DNA of 64,000 nucleotides from Adiantum capillus-veneris. Taxonomy: Eukaryota > Streptophyta > Polypodiopsida > Polypodiales > Pteridaceae. A program made the translations under genes and the position numbers. The stretch is taken from NCBI GenBank assembly GCA_014529385.2, contig CM043958.1, forward strand, positions 143,492,734-143,556,733, read 5' to 3'. The notes beneath the pieces are model-generated. The model did not search any database. It was given only the letters and a program-made list of their open reading frames with translations, and was not told the DNA's origin. Positions within the stretch are counted from its first letter, which is position 1. Each line of letters begins with the position of its first letter. Positions 11,371 through 22,202 of the stretch are shown here, one piece after another.

Positions 11371-11886
11371 CTACATCTTTATTAAACCGTCCATTACATA
11401 ATCACACAAACAGCTATCGCAGTAAAGGTAGGTGTTTGGACGCTCTGCTAAAGGCAAGATACTAGTCGTCAAGACTAACCCATACTCTCGGGTGTGTGGA
11501 GTACTGTTAAAATACCCTTTTAATTGATGACCATAACTACGATACAAAAAGATCTTATGAGGTGGAAGGAATTGGGTTAGCAGGTATAACCGCTTTGAAA
11601 AACCTGGCTTCAATGAATGTTCTATGTAATAATATTGTGGCCCTAGGCCCAGAGCCTCAGTAACCATCGCCAATCTGATATTGTTCCTAAAATGCTCGCG
11701 ACCCCAAAGGGTTACACGAGTCACTCGATTTTGATATGACCACCATTTAGTCTGGGAAACAGAGGTTCCTAATTGCGGGAATAGATGTAGTTCATAACGG
11801 AGTAAAGTAGCTCTCCGAGTAGAGTCACCTGATTGATAAAGGTGTGCTGTTGCTATGGAAAAAACTAGTTCTCGATTGTAGGCCAT
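11371..11886 (-). CDS. Conserved 171-aa protein of unknown function, antisense to the PLE
   Basis: The start at 11886 (MAYN...) is preferred over an upstream ATG because the diverged copy at 25938-26453 starts at the same place (MAPN...). The two proteins are equal in length, with no gaps and about three quarters identity. Best-kept blocks are TKRATLLRYE/TRRATLLRYE, FPQLGTSV, YQNRVTRVTLWGREHFRNNI, RLAMVTEALG, KIFLYRSYG, and a cysteine end CDSCLCDxVMDGL that could bind metal. No signal peptide or membrane segment is evident. It is rich in basic and aromatic residues, so nucleic-acid binding is conceivable, but I do not recognise the family. It lies about 0.7 kb from a TATA box that faces the other way, so the two genes are divergent. 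Confidence 0.7.
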   Translation of the reverse strand: MAYNRELVFSIATAHLYQSGDSTRRATLLRYELHLFPQLGTSVSQTKWWSYQNRVTRVTLWGREHFRNNIRLAMVTEALGLGPQYYYIEHSLKPGFSKRLYLLTQFLPPHKIFLYRSYGHQLKGYFNSTPHTREYGLVLTTSILPLAERPNTYLYCDSCLCDYVMDGLIKM

Positions 11887-12585
11887 TTTTTGATTAACAC
11901 ACCTGAGGAGCAAATATACGGATATGTATATTACTTGAGTACAGTTACTCCTTATTGTTACCTTGGACGAGTTTATGTATAAGTGTCATCTGGCTTTTAT
12001 AGACCCACATTTTGACTTTGAGTCGGAATTGGAAGTAATAATTAATCACAAAAAAGTGTTGTTGCTATGCAATGTATCGTACACCGTTAAGATCCTTGCT
12101 AGTATATTGTACCCTAGTGGATGGCTGCATGACTTTAGCCGAGTATAAGGATCAGTTGAATTTGTAACGGGATGTGTGGGATCAACTTGAGCCAGGTTCA
12201 AAAAGCTCGTAAGTTGATTCGAACCGGGTATCGACCGCATTGTTTTTTTTAGTTGGTATACATAATGTGACTTGGTATTTTTGGACTTGACCTTGCTTTA
12301 AGGTAAATAATATATATCTCTCTCTCTCTCTCTCTCTCTCTATACACTCAGTAGCGTATTTTTTAAAGCTTCTCTATTGTGTCGGGCTGCCTGCAACACG
12401 CCACTGCCTGCACTAGGGTTGAGGGGGCAGGTGAGTGTAGTAGCAAATGCTGGGGCGAGTTGATCAAGATTAAACCGGATCTTCAGCTAGGATAATCCCG
12501 GAGTATCTAGCCCGTATGGGCGCCGTCTAATGCTGTAGCTGGTCCGAGTCAGTGGCGGATCTGCTCCCGATTTGCTTCAGCAAAG

Positions 12586-12592
12586 TATAAAT
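12586..12592 (+). promoter_or_regulatory. PLE promoter TATA box, unit A
   Basis: TATAAAT in the context GCAAAGTATAAATGCCCC is conserved in unit B (22031) and, as CGCCTATAAATGG, in diverged unit C (27185). In all three it lies about 100-115 nt upstream of the short MPKK exon, as expected for a core promoter of the plus-strand PLE transcript. Confidence 0.65.
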
Positions 12593-12700
12593 GCCCCTTA
12601 AAAAAGTGAGTACTCTTACTCACTTAGCATCGTGCTGTATTCACTTGCGTGCATTCTATACTGTGTGGGTTAGAAGATATTTTCTACTATGTGCTCAGTC

Positions 12701-12757
12701 ATGCCGAAAAAGAATGGAAAGGAGATTGTGGAAGCTTTGTCGTCTCCTAATCTACAG
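12701..12757 (+). CDS. Putative first coding exon of the PLE (MPKKNGKEIVEA...), unit A
   Basis: Nineteen codons, MPKKNGKEIVEALSSPNLQ, end at CTACAG|GTTAAA, a good splice donor. Unit B has the same exon with one residue changed. Diverged unit C has 18 codons (MPKKSDKDIMEASASNLQ) and again ends at CAG|GTTA. The length difference of exactly one codon, the conservative substitutions and the kept donor argue for translation. In unit A a phase-matching acceptor, TTTACCAG|GTCGTG, lies at 15559/15560 and opens into a frame encoding LTVKMKVCSDPEKRAMILEK. The intron would then be about 2.8 kb and cross the end of the pseudo-LTR. Confidence 0.55.
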
Positions 12758-14968
12758 GTTAAACAAATTTTCTGTCTTGCTCTAGGGAATTTCTATAAAT
12801 ACCGTGTAGCTTTGCTGAGACTGTTTTGAGAAAGCTTAAAAAAAAACCAGTTAATTCGTTTCCGGATACTGACCTTTCTTGTGTAAAAGGTGTAAGAGGA
12901 GATGTAAGATTGGTCTTCATCTCTAATCTACAGGTCAAACAGAAAATATCTCTTACTCTAGAGACTGGCAATTGTTATTTTGAAGCTATGCTGAAAAACG
13001 TTTTGAAAGGCCTTAAAAAACCAGTAATATAGATTTTGGTAAAATGGAAAATTGTTCCGGAAACTGTTCGTACAGGTTTATGGGAGTAATGTTAGTGGGA
13101 GTACATGTCTGCTCTGGGACAGTTAGGAAATTGTAACCCTCTGTGACTAATGGTGTTTGTTTTCGTAAAATAAACAAAAAAATAGTTATATAACCTGGTT
13201 CTGGAAACTGACTCTTACTATTAAGGGAAGAAGTGTGAATGGCTCAGTTAAACTAAGAACTACCTAGTTTTTTTTGAATGATGGTAGTAATATGTCTGGT
13301 TGCCGTAAAAAGTGCTGTAAAACTGGTTTTCTGAGGAAAAATCTGTAATTTAAAAAAAGAAAAGAAAAATGGGGAGACTGCCAGGTATGAGGGAGTTTGG
13401 CTGCTGAGGAAAGAGTATTGTATGGTACTTAAAGGAAAGGAATTGTATATATGGGTGATGATGTTATGTTCTGTTAAAAAACTACTCAATAGATGTAATG
13501 TACTCTTGAAAGGGATACTGCAGAAAAAAAACCAGAAATTCACAAAAAAATGAGCTGTAATGATCTTATAAGGTTGAAAAGATTTATTGTAACACTACAT
13601 TGCTAAGGTCCTTTGAGTAAGAGGACAGTTTCTTGAATGATTCACTTTCTTGTTCTGGTACGTATTCTATTGAATCAACTGTACTTAATACAGGTTTCGG
13701 AAATGGTGTCTTGTCGTCTGATATTTGGTTGGTAGTAAGTAGTATCTCATAACCACGTGTAGGAGTAAATTTTGGTTTTGCAAATTGACTTAACCATTTT
13801 TACCATATTACATCACCTACTAGTAAGATCGAAATGTTTTTTAGAGGAGATGCCTATCTCACTGAATCGGCTAAAAGCTATTTTGTATTTACTTAGTACT
13901 AGCTTCTGATATGTTGCTCTTTCTCTTATTCTTTATAAAGCTAAGAGTGAAAACACATACTGGATCGATTAAGCGTGGCGACACATACCGGATTATCTAT
14001 AGAGCTAAAGAGTGGCAACACATACCGGATTGATTAAGCTGGTTTCAAAGTTACTTGATCTTTTTACATCACATACTATGATGTTTAGTGATAGTGTTCG
14101 GTGACTTACCATTACTTCAACATAGTGACTGAGTTCTGAAGGTCTTGGTTGGTTTGAACCTCGGCTATTCAATAGAATTTTCTTGTCATCATCTGCTGGC
14201 TTCCTAATTTCACTCAAGTATATATGAACTGATTCGTACCTAACATCTTGCAGTATATAAAAAAAAGCTTCTCGAAGTTGGTTTTAAAGGCCTTGGTATT
14301 ATAAGGAAAGTCATATAATTCCCTTTAACTGATCTTTGCTGGTTAATCTTTTGTCGTATCTTTCTCGGACAAGGTCTGAGTTTGATCTAAGGACTGACTC
14401 ATCTAGGGCTTTTTGATATTTAAAAAAACAGTTTATATCTGGCTTGGGTTACAGTATGTCAGACATGACATGATAAGCATAGATATTTCTTGAGAAATAA
14501 AGTTTTTTTTAAAAAAAATAAAAATTAATAAAAAGGGGAGTGAGCTCAGGTTTATAATTTTGTAAATTCTTAGAAGACTTTTTTGAAGATATCTCAGGGT
14601 GCTTATAAAAAGGATTCTTGAAGTAGGATCTGTTCTAAAAGATTGTTTTTTTTCTATACTTCAAACCACAAGGATGAGGTGGTGCTTAATGGAGCTGTGT
14701 TCTGGCTTGAGATTAACTATGCCTACCGATATAGAGTGAAATTCTCTCCTATCAGATTAAAAAAGAAGTTTTTCTTTTGCCTAAAAACTTAAGTGTAGCA
14801 AAGAAAGTTTTTTTTAAAAAAAGATATATATATAAAATTGAGGAATAAACAGATACATAGCTGCTTTATGGGTGTTCACTTTCCTTTATCAGATTGGCAA
14901 AAATGCCAAAGAAAGGTTAAAAAAAAAAAAGAACAATATACTAGTTAAGAACTATGTGTTTTTTTAAG

Positions 14969-15080
14969 GTGACATGGATAACAACTGGGATGCCCTGCAT
15001 CACCTGCTTACAGTCAAGTGCTAACGAATAGTTTTCTTGTGGCTATGGGTGCAGGTGAGGGCTACCTTCCTTGATTAAAA
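14969..15080 (+). other. Conserved ~110-nt segment near the 3' end of unit A
   Basis: It differs from diverged unit C at only about half a dozen positions, although most neighbouring noncoding sequence has drifted. It contains a small hairpin GATGC-CCT-GCATC, two complementary octamers TCACCTGC and GCAGGTGA about 45 nt apart, a branch-point-like TGCTAAC, and CAG|GTGAGG, a donor-like site. The short frame inside it changes residues rather than silent sites between A and C, so it is unlikely to be coding. It may be an RNA structure recognised by the RT, or splice signals. Confidence 0.5.
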
Positions 15081-15559
15081 TGTCCAGTTCTTAACAACTG
15101 GTGGATCTCTTAGTAGGACGCAAATTTTCCCAGACTTTGGGTTTATGGATTCTTGAGCTGTATCTTGTTATCTTCATTACCTTGTACAAAATTTATTTTC
15201 AACTGCAAATAAATTATTGTGCAAAGCCACTGTACTTTTCTAGAATTGTTAGTCTGTGAACAGTTAATGTTCGTTTGCGTGTATATATATATAGATTTAA
15301 AACTGCTACACACACAATAAACGCAAAAGGGAGATTGACTTGACTGTTGGTCTCTCTCAGACTATGACTCTAGAAACTGTCACCTATGATAGTATAATGA
15401 TTATACTCTTATAGGCTGGGGTGCTATCACACAGTCTCTTTGGTTTTTTTAACCTGACTGGTGATAAGGTTGCTAGCACTACCATACCACTTTATATTTA
15501 TTTTTCACACTTTACTTTAGATACTATCATTTACATTATCTATTACTTCTGTTTACCAG

Positions 15560-18500
15560 GTCGTGGGAAAGCTCACTGTAAAAATGAAAGTCTGCTCTGA
15601 CCCTGAAAAAAGAGCTATGATTTTAGAGAAACTTCGTCTAGCTAAAGAAATAGAAAAGACCTTCCCTTGTGTCTCTTATAGGGCTAGGCCCTATCTACAT
15701 AGGGCTGTAAAATTCAAAAAGATGTAACTCTTTGTTTTAGATCCTCAGGTCTATACTCCTCTTCCTAGACTATGGAATTCTAACTTATGATATTTTTGCA
15801 GATTGTTTCCCTTTCCCAAGGACTTGCTCTTCCTATGGAACCTCTTTCCCTTGCCTCTCTTCTTGTGCTAAAATGTATACAAGATAGAGAAGCTTTTGTC
15901 CTAATTTATGATGCTTCGAAGGAGTCTAGTCTATCTCTTGTCCAACTAATTTCATTTGACCTATGGGTTAAAGTACTAGATCTCCTTGTAAAAAACAAAT
16001 CTGATGGTATCAACCTTTTGATGGAATTTTCTTTAAATCTAGCCGGACTTTCCAAAGCACATATTCAAGACTTAGAGTCTTTTTCTTCCAAAGGTTCTGA
16101 ACTGTCCAATCTTCTTAGAAAATTTTGTGGCCTTAGTCCGATCTTTGTTACAGCTCCCTCTACGCTTATTGTCCCTCCACCGAATAGCCTCTTCTGTAGA
16201 GATGCAGCCACCTTAGAAGAAGTTAAGGAATTTCAGAAAGACCTTTGTTCACTCAGTGAAGCTTTGCTTTTGGATATGGTACCAAAAGTCTCTAGGGCCT
16301 TTCCTTTTTTACCGTCACGACAAGTTGAGGTAGAATCCTTGGGAGTTGAGCACAGGCTGTGGATGTTTCCAAATAAAGGATTTCTTGCACCCATATCCAT
16401 GGAAACCTGGGTCTTCCTTGCCAACTTGGCCCCTGCTACTATTGAGGAATGCAAACTTAAAGTGTTGAAAGGAATCCAGCTCTTGGACAAAGGGGATCTA
16501 ATTAAAGCCCCTTTCAATATGTGTTTCCTTGATGATAAAAAATGTAGTTCGAATACTGGGTTATATGCAAGAACTAAAGGAGTTATGACCTTTAGTAAAA
16601 TCAATGCTGATTACTACACCAAGACAGTGTGGAATGTGTTCAGGCCTTACCTTAAGTGTGCTTGCAGATTCTTAGACCCAAAAGCTTCCTGCGAGTCAAG
16701 CATAATTTGGTTTGACCATGCTATTTGATATGCACTTAACAATCTGCCTAGTATCTTTCCTGATAAAGCATAAGAATTTCACCTTTCCCTCTTTTGCTCA
16801 TGGCTCGGTGGACAAGCAAAGGATCTGGTCTTAGCCCAAATTGCCTTTATTCAGTATAGATCAATTATGCGTGACACTCTTGAAGAGCTTGGATCTGATG
16901 GATGTGGGACTCTACTAACCACTTATGGCGGCTTTAAAGGTATCAAAAGTATAGTTGGCCAAATTAAACCAAATATTGAAGAGGATGAATCTCAAGTTTC
17001 CAAACGTCCTAATACTCTTGTCTCTCCGGCGGCGTCTTACACCTCTTTCTTAACTCCCTCCTCGAGTGAATCAGTGTTTGGGAGAGGGAGAGGTAGAAGT
17101 TATGTGAGAGGTAGGGGAAGAAACCTACCAGTCAGAAACCTTTTGGATATGTAAAATGCAGGATCGAAGGATTGGTTGCGGAAGACGTTACCTACCTCCA
17201 AAGGATGAAGTGTGTAATAGGATTTTCTCACATTGCTTGTTTACAAGCAAAATTTTGGATTTCTTTACTCCCCAAGCTGTCGTTTCAGAATGTTTTGGAC
17301 ATATTTTTGGGTCGAATTTATTACTAAAGGATGTGATGATTGGTTGGAAATACTCGCCACCTATTAAGAATCTATTTTATTCCAATGAGTTTCTCCATAA
17401 TATTGAGTTACCTATCTGCTCTTGTCATCTATTTCAAAAATTCTGTAAAAACTTCAGTGATTTTGGTTTACACGTTTGTACATCTAGCTTAGAAATCATC
17501 TCAGATCCTCATGTAAGGAGTCTCTTGAGTAATGGCTTGAATCATATTCCTCCTTTTCCACTAAATCCTCAATGTGCCTTATCAGCACTACTTGAATGCC
17601 TGGCCGACTTGGCCTTAAAACTCCAACTGGAGGAGGAAGTTCGCTTCCAACTTACATCAACACTCAAAAGAATTTTTTGGAAAAAGATCAGTCTTTTGCC
17701 ACAAATGTGGCTAAGCACTGATACTACTTGGCTTACGCCAAAAATAAAGACCTCTATCTATGATATTAAAAAGGAAATGGCTCATTATTGGCCTAGATAA
17801 AGCATCAAACACTGCATCCTTTATATGTAAAAAATTGGCATTTGAGGCTGCCAGTTCAAGACTTAATAGTAATGACTTTCTTAAACTTGATTACTCTCCA
17901 CTTTGCGTAGCTACAACATTAAACAATGAATTATCAGGACTCGGTTATAGTCCTGAATCTATGAAAATTCCTGTACTCTTCCCAACATACAAGATTCATA
18001 AGCATAAATTCAGATGGATTTCTGACGCTTCAAAAAGCTTGTTCTCCTGTGTTACAAATGATATCACCCACTGCTTAAACTTTGTCCTACTAGAAATAAA
18101 AAATATTTGTGCCATCAAACACAGAGATATAAAGAGATTCAGAAATTTAGATTATTGCCCTTTTTGGGTCATAAAAAATGTAGCTGAGGTATTTATCAAT
18201 CTCCCTGAAAGCATTTACTCTATCTTCACGGCAGACATAACTCAATGCTATGAAAATATCCCTTTAGATGGGCCATTTGGGCTTTTTTATACCTTATCAT
18301 GTCTTATAAAGATTGCCTTTGCCCACAGAAAGGAACTTGGGTATACATGCATCTCACAAAAAGGGAATAAAGGATGGGTAAAAAAATCGAATAAATCTGC
18401 ACCTTTCATCTTTAAAGAGGAAGATCTATATAAGTATATCTTTTGGCTACTGAGTAACAATTGTATCCAATTAGGTAATACCTGCTACAAACAAACTCTA

Positions 18501-20465
18501 GGGATACCAATGGGTTTTGCATGCTCTCCGATTATGTGTCATCGCTATCTCTGTTACTTCGAATATCATTGGCTTCTAAAAATATTAACTAAACCAGCAA
18601 GTAATTCATTACTCACACACTTTGCACATTCATTCAGATTTATGGATGACCTTTGTAGCATCAACAACCCCATATTTGAGACTACACTTAATACTAGAAT
18701 GGTAACAGGACACTTTTATGTCCTTGGACACTTTTGTGTCCTGTTAAGTGACCATTTTGCTTGAATTATTTGAAGAGTATGAAAATGAATTTCTAGGTGC
18801 TATATATCCACAAAGTTGCCTTATGAGCTGAAAAAAACTTAGCATTTTTTTTGGAGTATCAATCTCACCATTAACCTTACTCTTGCACAACATTTTTGAA
18901 CCTAAACTGTGTGAAAAAACGGGTCCTGTTTTTGGCTTTTTTTCAAATTTTGGCAACTATACCACTCTAAACTTCATGTTTGTGAGGTTTAGATGGCTAG
19001 AGGTTAGGCCTTCATAGTTCTCAACATGTTTTAATGCTTGTAGGGAGAGCTAAGTGTTGAAATTGAAAGTTATGACCAATTTACAAGAATTGCATAATCC
19101 TGTTTTTTGGCCAAAATTAGCACTTTTATGATTTTTTTGGTGGCTTTCTTGATATCCAAATTCAATTTGATTGTTTAAGTGTAATGTATAATATTACTTG
19201 AGTTTTGGGGGACCTAATATGCTATATAGCATAGTATATGATGATGGTTGAGTTTTTTGATTGCTGAAGAATATGATACATTTTAGAGCAGCAAGTATAA
19301 CTTTCTCAATATTGCTAGTTTCTTAGGACAATTGTATGTATTTTGTAGGTAGTAACCATATCTAATCATAGACTACAAACTTGGCTAGATATTGAGTAGT
19401 TTCTATGGGTTTCTAGAGGTCATAATGCTAAACCTAGTTTTTTCATGTTTGCTGTATTTAACACTTTATCATTGCCCCCAAAGTTCCAATTGTAAGAGAT
19501 CCATTATCCTTTTGACATGCTCCATGGCTCCTTTTGAATCCAAAGGCCCAAAGGGAACTAAGAAAACATGTATATAGTATCTGTATTGAGCGTGACTATA
19601 GAAACTTTGATGATAGGTCCGCAGAATGGCAAAAATGCAACTTTTTTGTGCCTAATTTTTTTGCCCAAAAAAAATTAGTGAGGTGAAAGCAACCATATGT
19701 TTTGGTCACCAACCCACTGAAGTTAACGGGGCATTTTATCTCACGTCCTACAAAAATCCCCACTCATATTTATATGCAATCAACCGTAAGAAATTGCTGT
19801 TTTGGGCAAAATCCACTTGTCCATCAACTTTGGAGGCTTGTAGTGACCAAGGGATGAGAAAAATTACAAGTTTCTCATTTTTTCCATGTGTAGTAGTTAT
19901 TGAACTATAAGCTCATGAAAGGATTTTTCAAAATGAGTGGATCTACTATGGTTTTGGAAATTTTTCCCAAAACCCTGAAAGGACACTTTTATGTCCTGTT
20001 AGGTTACCATTCTAGTGTTAAAGATATTTATCCACCTTGCTTAAGTATTGAACCTTCATTCTCTGAGAGAGTACTATGGCAGGATAAATGGATCGTTTCT
20101 AGAACACACTTTCTGAATATTGAGTTTACTTTAATTTCCCCATTTTTGGGAAACTTTTATACTCGTTTTTTTGGAAAAGAGAAAAGCTTAAGCTTATGTC
20201 CTCTGAATTTACGAAGAAAAAAAGCAATAGACCGTACAAAAATTCTCTACACACTTGTCTAGGAATGCTTTTTCTTATGATGTATGCCTCTTCCGACTGT
20301 TTTAGAGCATATGAAGAGATAGATACTTTGATTACCAAGTTCATTAAGAACGGGTTTACAAAAAAAGACCTGGTTGCATGCATTTGCAACTCCTTAGAAA
20401 AACACAACTGGACCTACCTTAAATTTGACTTACAAAATCTGATTAGTCTACTTAAATCAGAATGA
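15560..20465 (+). pseudogene. PLE ORF: unknown N-terminal domain, RG-rich box, Cys/His block, reverse transcriptase
   Basis: 15560-15725 holds a possible second exon. 15787-17154 is one frame with two stops (TGA 16726, TAA 16771), ending in the basic box FGRGRGRSYVRGRGRN. After a shift, 17156-17800 carries CSCHLFQKFCKNFSDFGLHV, like the C-x-C...HV block before PLE RTs. After another shift, 17780-18690 carries RT motifs: GLDKASNTASFICKKL, PTYKIHKHKFRW, FTADITQCYENIP, LGIPMGFACSP and the catalytic RFMDDLCSINN. RT is then cut by an insertion and resumes at 20013 with VKDIYPPCLSI, a hallmark after PLE RT; a further shift precedes the last part (about 20260-20465). RT and the Cys block are known for PLEs; the N-terminal ~370 residues are unfamiliar. 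No GIY-YIG motif is seen at either end. Confidence 0.75.
18697..20012. mobile_element. 1.3-kb non-autonomous TIR element inserted in the PLE RT
   Basis: The perfect 10-bp ends GAATGGTAAC...GTTACCATTC are flanked by TA on both sides (18695-18696 and 20013-20014). CTAG with 9-bp ends fits equally well. Removing it restores the RT frame across ...TTLNT/SVKDIYPP. Just inside both ends lies the near-palindrome GGACACTTTTATGTCC, twice at the left (the second as GGACACTTTTGTGTCC) and once at the right. No transposase frame is present. A TA duplication would suggest the Tc1/mariner superfamily, but the class is not settled. Confidence 0.8.
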
Positions 20466-20581
20466 ATCTTACCTCAGCATAACCTGGTGCATAATAATAC
20501 AAATACTTCTTGAGGTTGTAGGCCCCTATTCTATGGGGTCTACTAGCTCATTGGATTTGGTGCCTGGGAATGGGTGGGCAT

Positions 20582-20582
<1 letters not shown>

Positions 20583-20674
<92 letters not shown>
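20583..20674. repeat. (CA)46 microsatellite at the RT/unit B junction
   Basis: An uninterrupted CA tract of about 92 bp separates the sequence after the RT stop (20466-20582) from the first base of unit B (AAATAGCATGAGG). Confidence 0.98.
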
Positions 20675-20676
<2 letters not shown>

Positions 20677-20759
20677 TAGCATGAGGTCTTTCATCTGACT
20701 CTTCTATTACATGGGACAAAAAGAAGCAGGGCTGATAAGTATTTTGGAAGCCCCTCATC

Positions 20760-21275
20760 TACATATCTATTAAACCGCCCAATACATGATCACTACAAAC
20801 AGCTATCGCAGTAAAAGCAGGTGTTTGGACGCTCTGCTAAAGGCAAGATACGAGTCGCCAAGACTAACCCATACTCCCGGGTGCGTGGAGTACAATTAAA
20901 ATACCCTCTTAATTGATGACCATAACTACGATACAAAAAGATCTTATGAGGTGGAAGGAATTGGGCTAGTAGGTATAACCGCTCTGAAAAACCTGGCTTC
21001 AATGAATGTTCTATGTAATAATATTGTGGCCCTAGGCCCAGAGCCTCAGTAACCATCGCCAATCTGATATTGTTCCTAAAATGCTCGCGGACCCAAAGGG
21101 TTACACGAGTCACTCGATTTTGATATGACCACCATTTAGTCTGGGAAACAGAGGTTCCTAATTGCGGGAATAGATGTAGTTCATAACGGAGTAAAGTAGC
21201 TCTCCGAGTAGAGTCACCTGATTGATAAAGGTGTGCTGTTGCTATGGAAAAAACTAGCTCTCGATTGTAGGCCAT
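20760..21275 (-). pseudogene. Unit B copy of the 171-aa antisense ORF, frameshifted near its end
   Basis: Starting at MAYN (21275), it matches the unit A protein with about ten substitutions up to CDSCL. An extra base in the stretch GATCACTACAAACAG (unit A: AATCACACAAACAG) then shifts the frame, and it stops at 20793, losing the last dozen residues including the final CD..MDGL part. Otherwise it is open, so the damage is recent. Confidence 0.65.
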
Positions 21276-22030
21276 TTTTTGATTAACACACATGAGGAGC
21301 AAATATACGGATATGTATATTACTTGAGTACAGTTACTCCTTACTGTTACCTTAGACGAGTTTATGTATAAGTGTCATCTGGCTTTTATCGACCCACATT
21401 TTGACTTTGAGTCAGAATTGGAAGTAATAATTAATCACAAAAAAGTGTTGTTGCTATGCAATGTATCGTACACCGTTAAGATCCTTGCTGGTATATTGTA
21501 CCCTAGTGGATGGCTGCATGACTTAAGCCGAGTATAAGGATCAGTTGAATTTGTAACGGGATGTGTGGGATCAACCTGAGCCAGGTTCAAAAAGCTCGTA
21601 AGTTGATTCGAACTGGGTATCGACCGCATTGTTTTTTTTAGTTGGTATACATAATGTGACTTGGTATTTTTGGACTTGACCTTGCTTTAAGGTAAATAAT
21701 ATCTCTCTCTCTCTATACACTCAGTAGCGTATTTTTTAAAGCTCCTCTGTTGTGTCGGGCTGCCTGCAACACGCCACTGCCTGCGGGTTGCCTGCAACAC
21801 ACCACTGCCTGCGCTTCTCTGTTGTGTCGGGCTGCCTGCAACACGCCACTGCCTGCGCTAGGGTTGAGGGGGCAGGTGAGTGTAGTAGAAAATGTTGGGG
21901 CGACTTGATCAAGATCAAACCGGATCTTCAGTTGGGATAATCCCGGAGTATCTGGCCCGTATGGGCGCCGTCTAATGCTGTAGCTGGTCCGAGTCAGTGG
22001 CGGATCTGCTCCCGATTTGCTTCAGCAAAG

Positions 22031-22037
22031 TATAAAT
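22031..22037 (+). promoter_or_regulatory. PLE promoter TATA box, unit B
   Basis: TATAAAT, with the same flanks as in unit A. In this downstream copy it would drive transcription out of the element into the (CA)n tract and beyond. Confidence 0.6.
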
Positions 22038-22145
22038 GCCCCTTAAAAAAGAGAGTAGTCTCACTCACTTAGCATCGTGCTGTATTCACTTGTGTGCATT
22101 CTATACTGTGTGGGTTAGAAGATATTTTCTACTGTGTACTCAATC

Positions 22146-22202
22146 ATGCCGAAAAAGAATGGGAAGGAGATTGTGGAAGCTTCGTCGTCTCCTAATCTAC
22201 AG
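22146..22202 (+). CDS. Putative PLE first coding exon, unit B copy
   Basis: Nineteen codons ending at CTACAG|GTTAAA. It is identical to unit A except for one residue (S for L after VEA). No downstream coding partner is present in this copy. Confidence 0.45.

Larger units (their letters stand above)
11286..15308 (+). repeat. PLE pseudo-LTR unit A (upstream copy)
   Basis: It aligns over its whole length with 20675-24750. The largest difference is near 12380-12430, where unit A has one copy of a GGGCTGCCTGCAACACGCCA block and unit B has three. Order within the unit: minus-strand 171-aa ORF, TATA box, short plus-strand exon, ~2.2 kb of A/T-rich intron-like sequence without a supported gene, the conserved ~110-nt segment, then ACTGCTA followed by (CA)n. 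Between 12760 and 14965 there are open frames, but they are not kept in diverged unit C. Confidence 0.85.

Noticed and set aside
13253-13543. Phe/Ser-rich 96-aa minus-strand frame, also at 22686-22976
   Set aside because: It is shared by units A and B only because these are recent copies; it is absent from diverged unit C, so there is no sign of selection.
14005-14217. 70-aa minus-strand frame, also at 23446-23703
   Set aside because: Same reason: present in near-identical units only, with changing ends and no match in unit C.
14971-15021. Short frame MDNNWDALHHLLTVKC in the conserved PLE block
   Set aside because: Between units A and C its differences change the amino acid rather than silent sites, so conservation looks RNA- or DNA-level.
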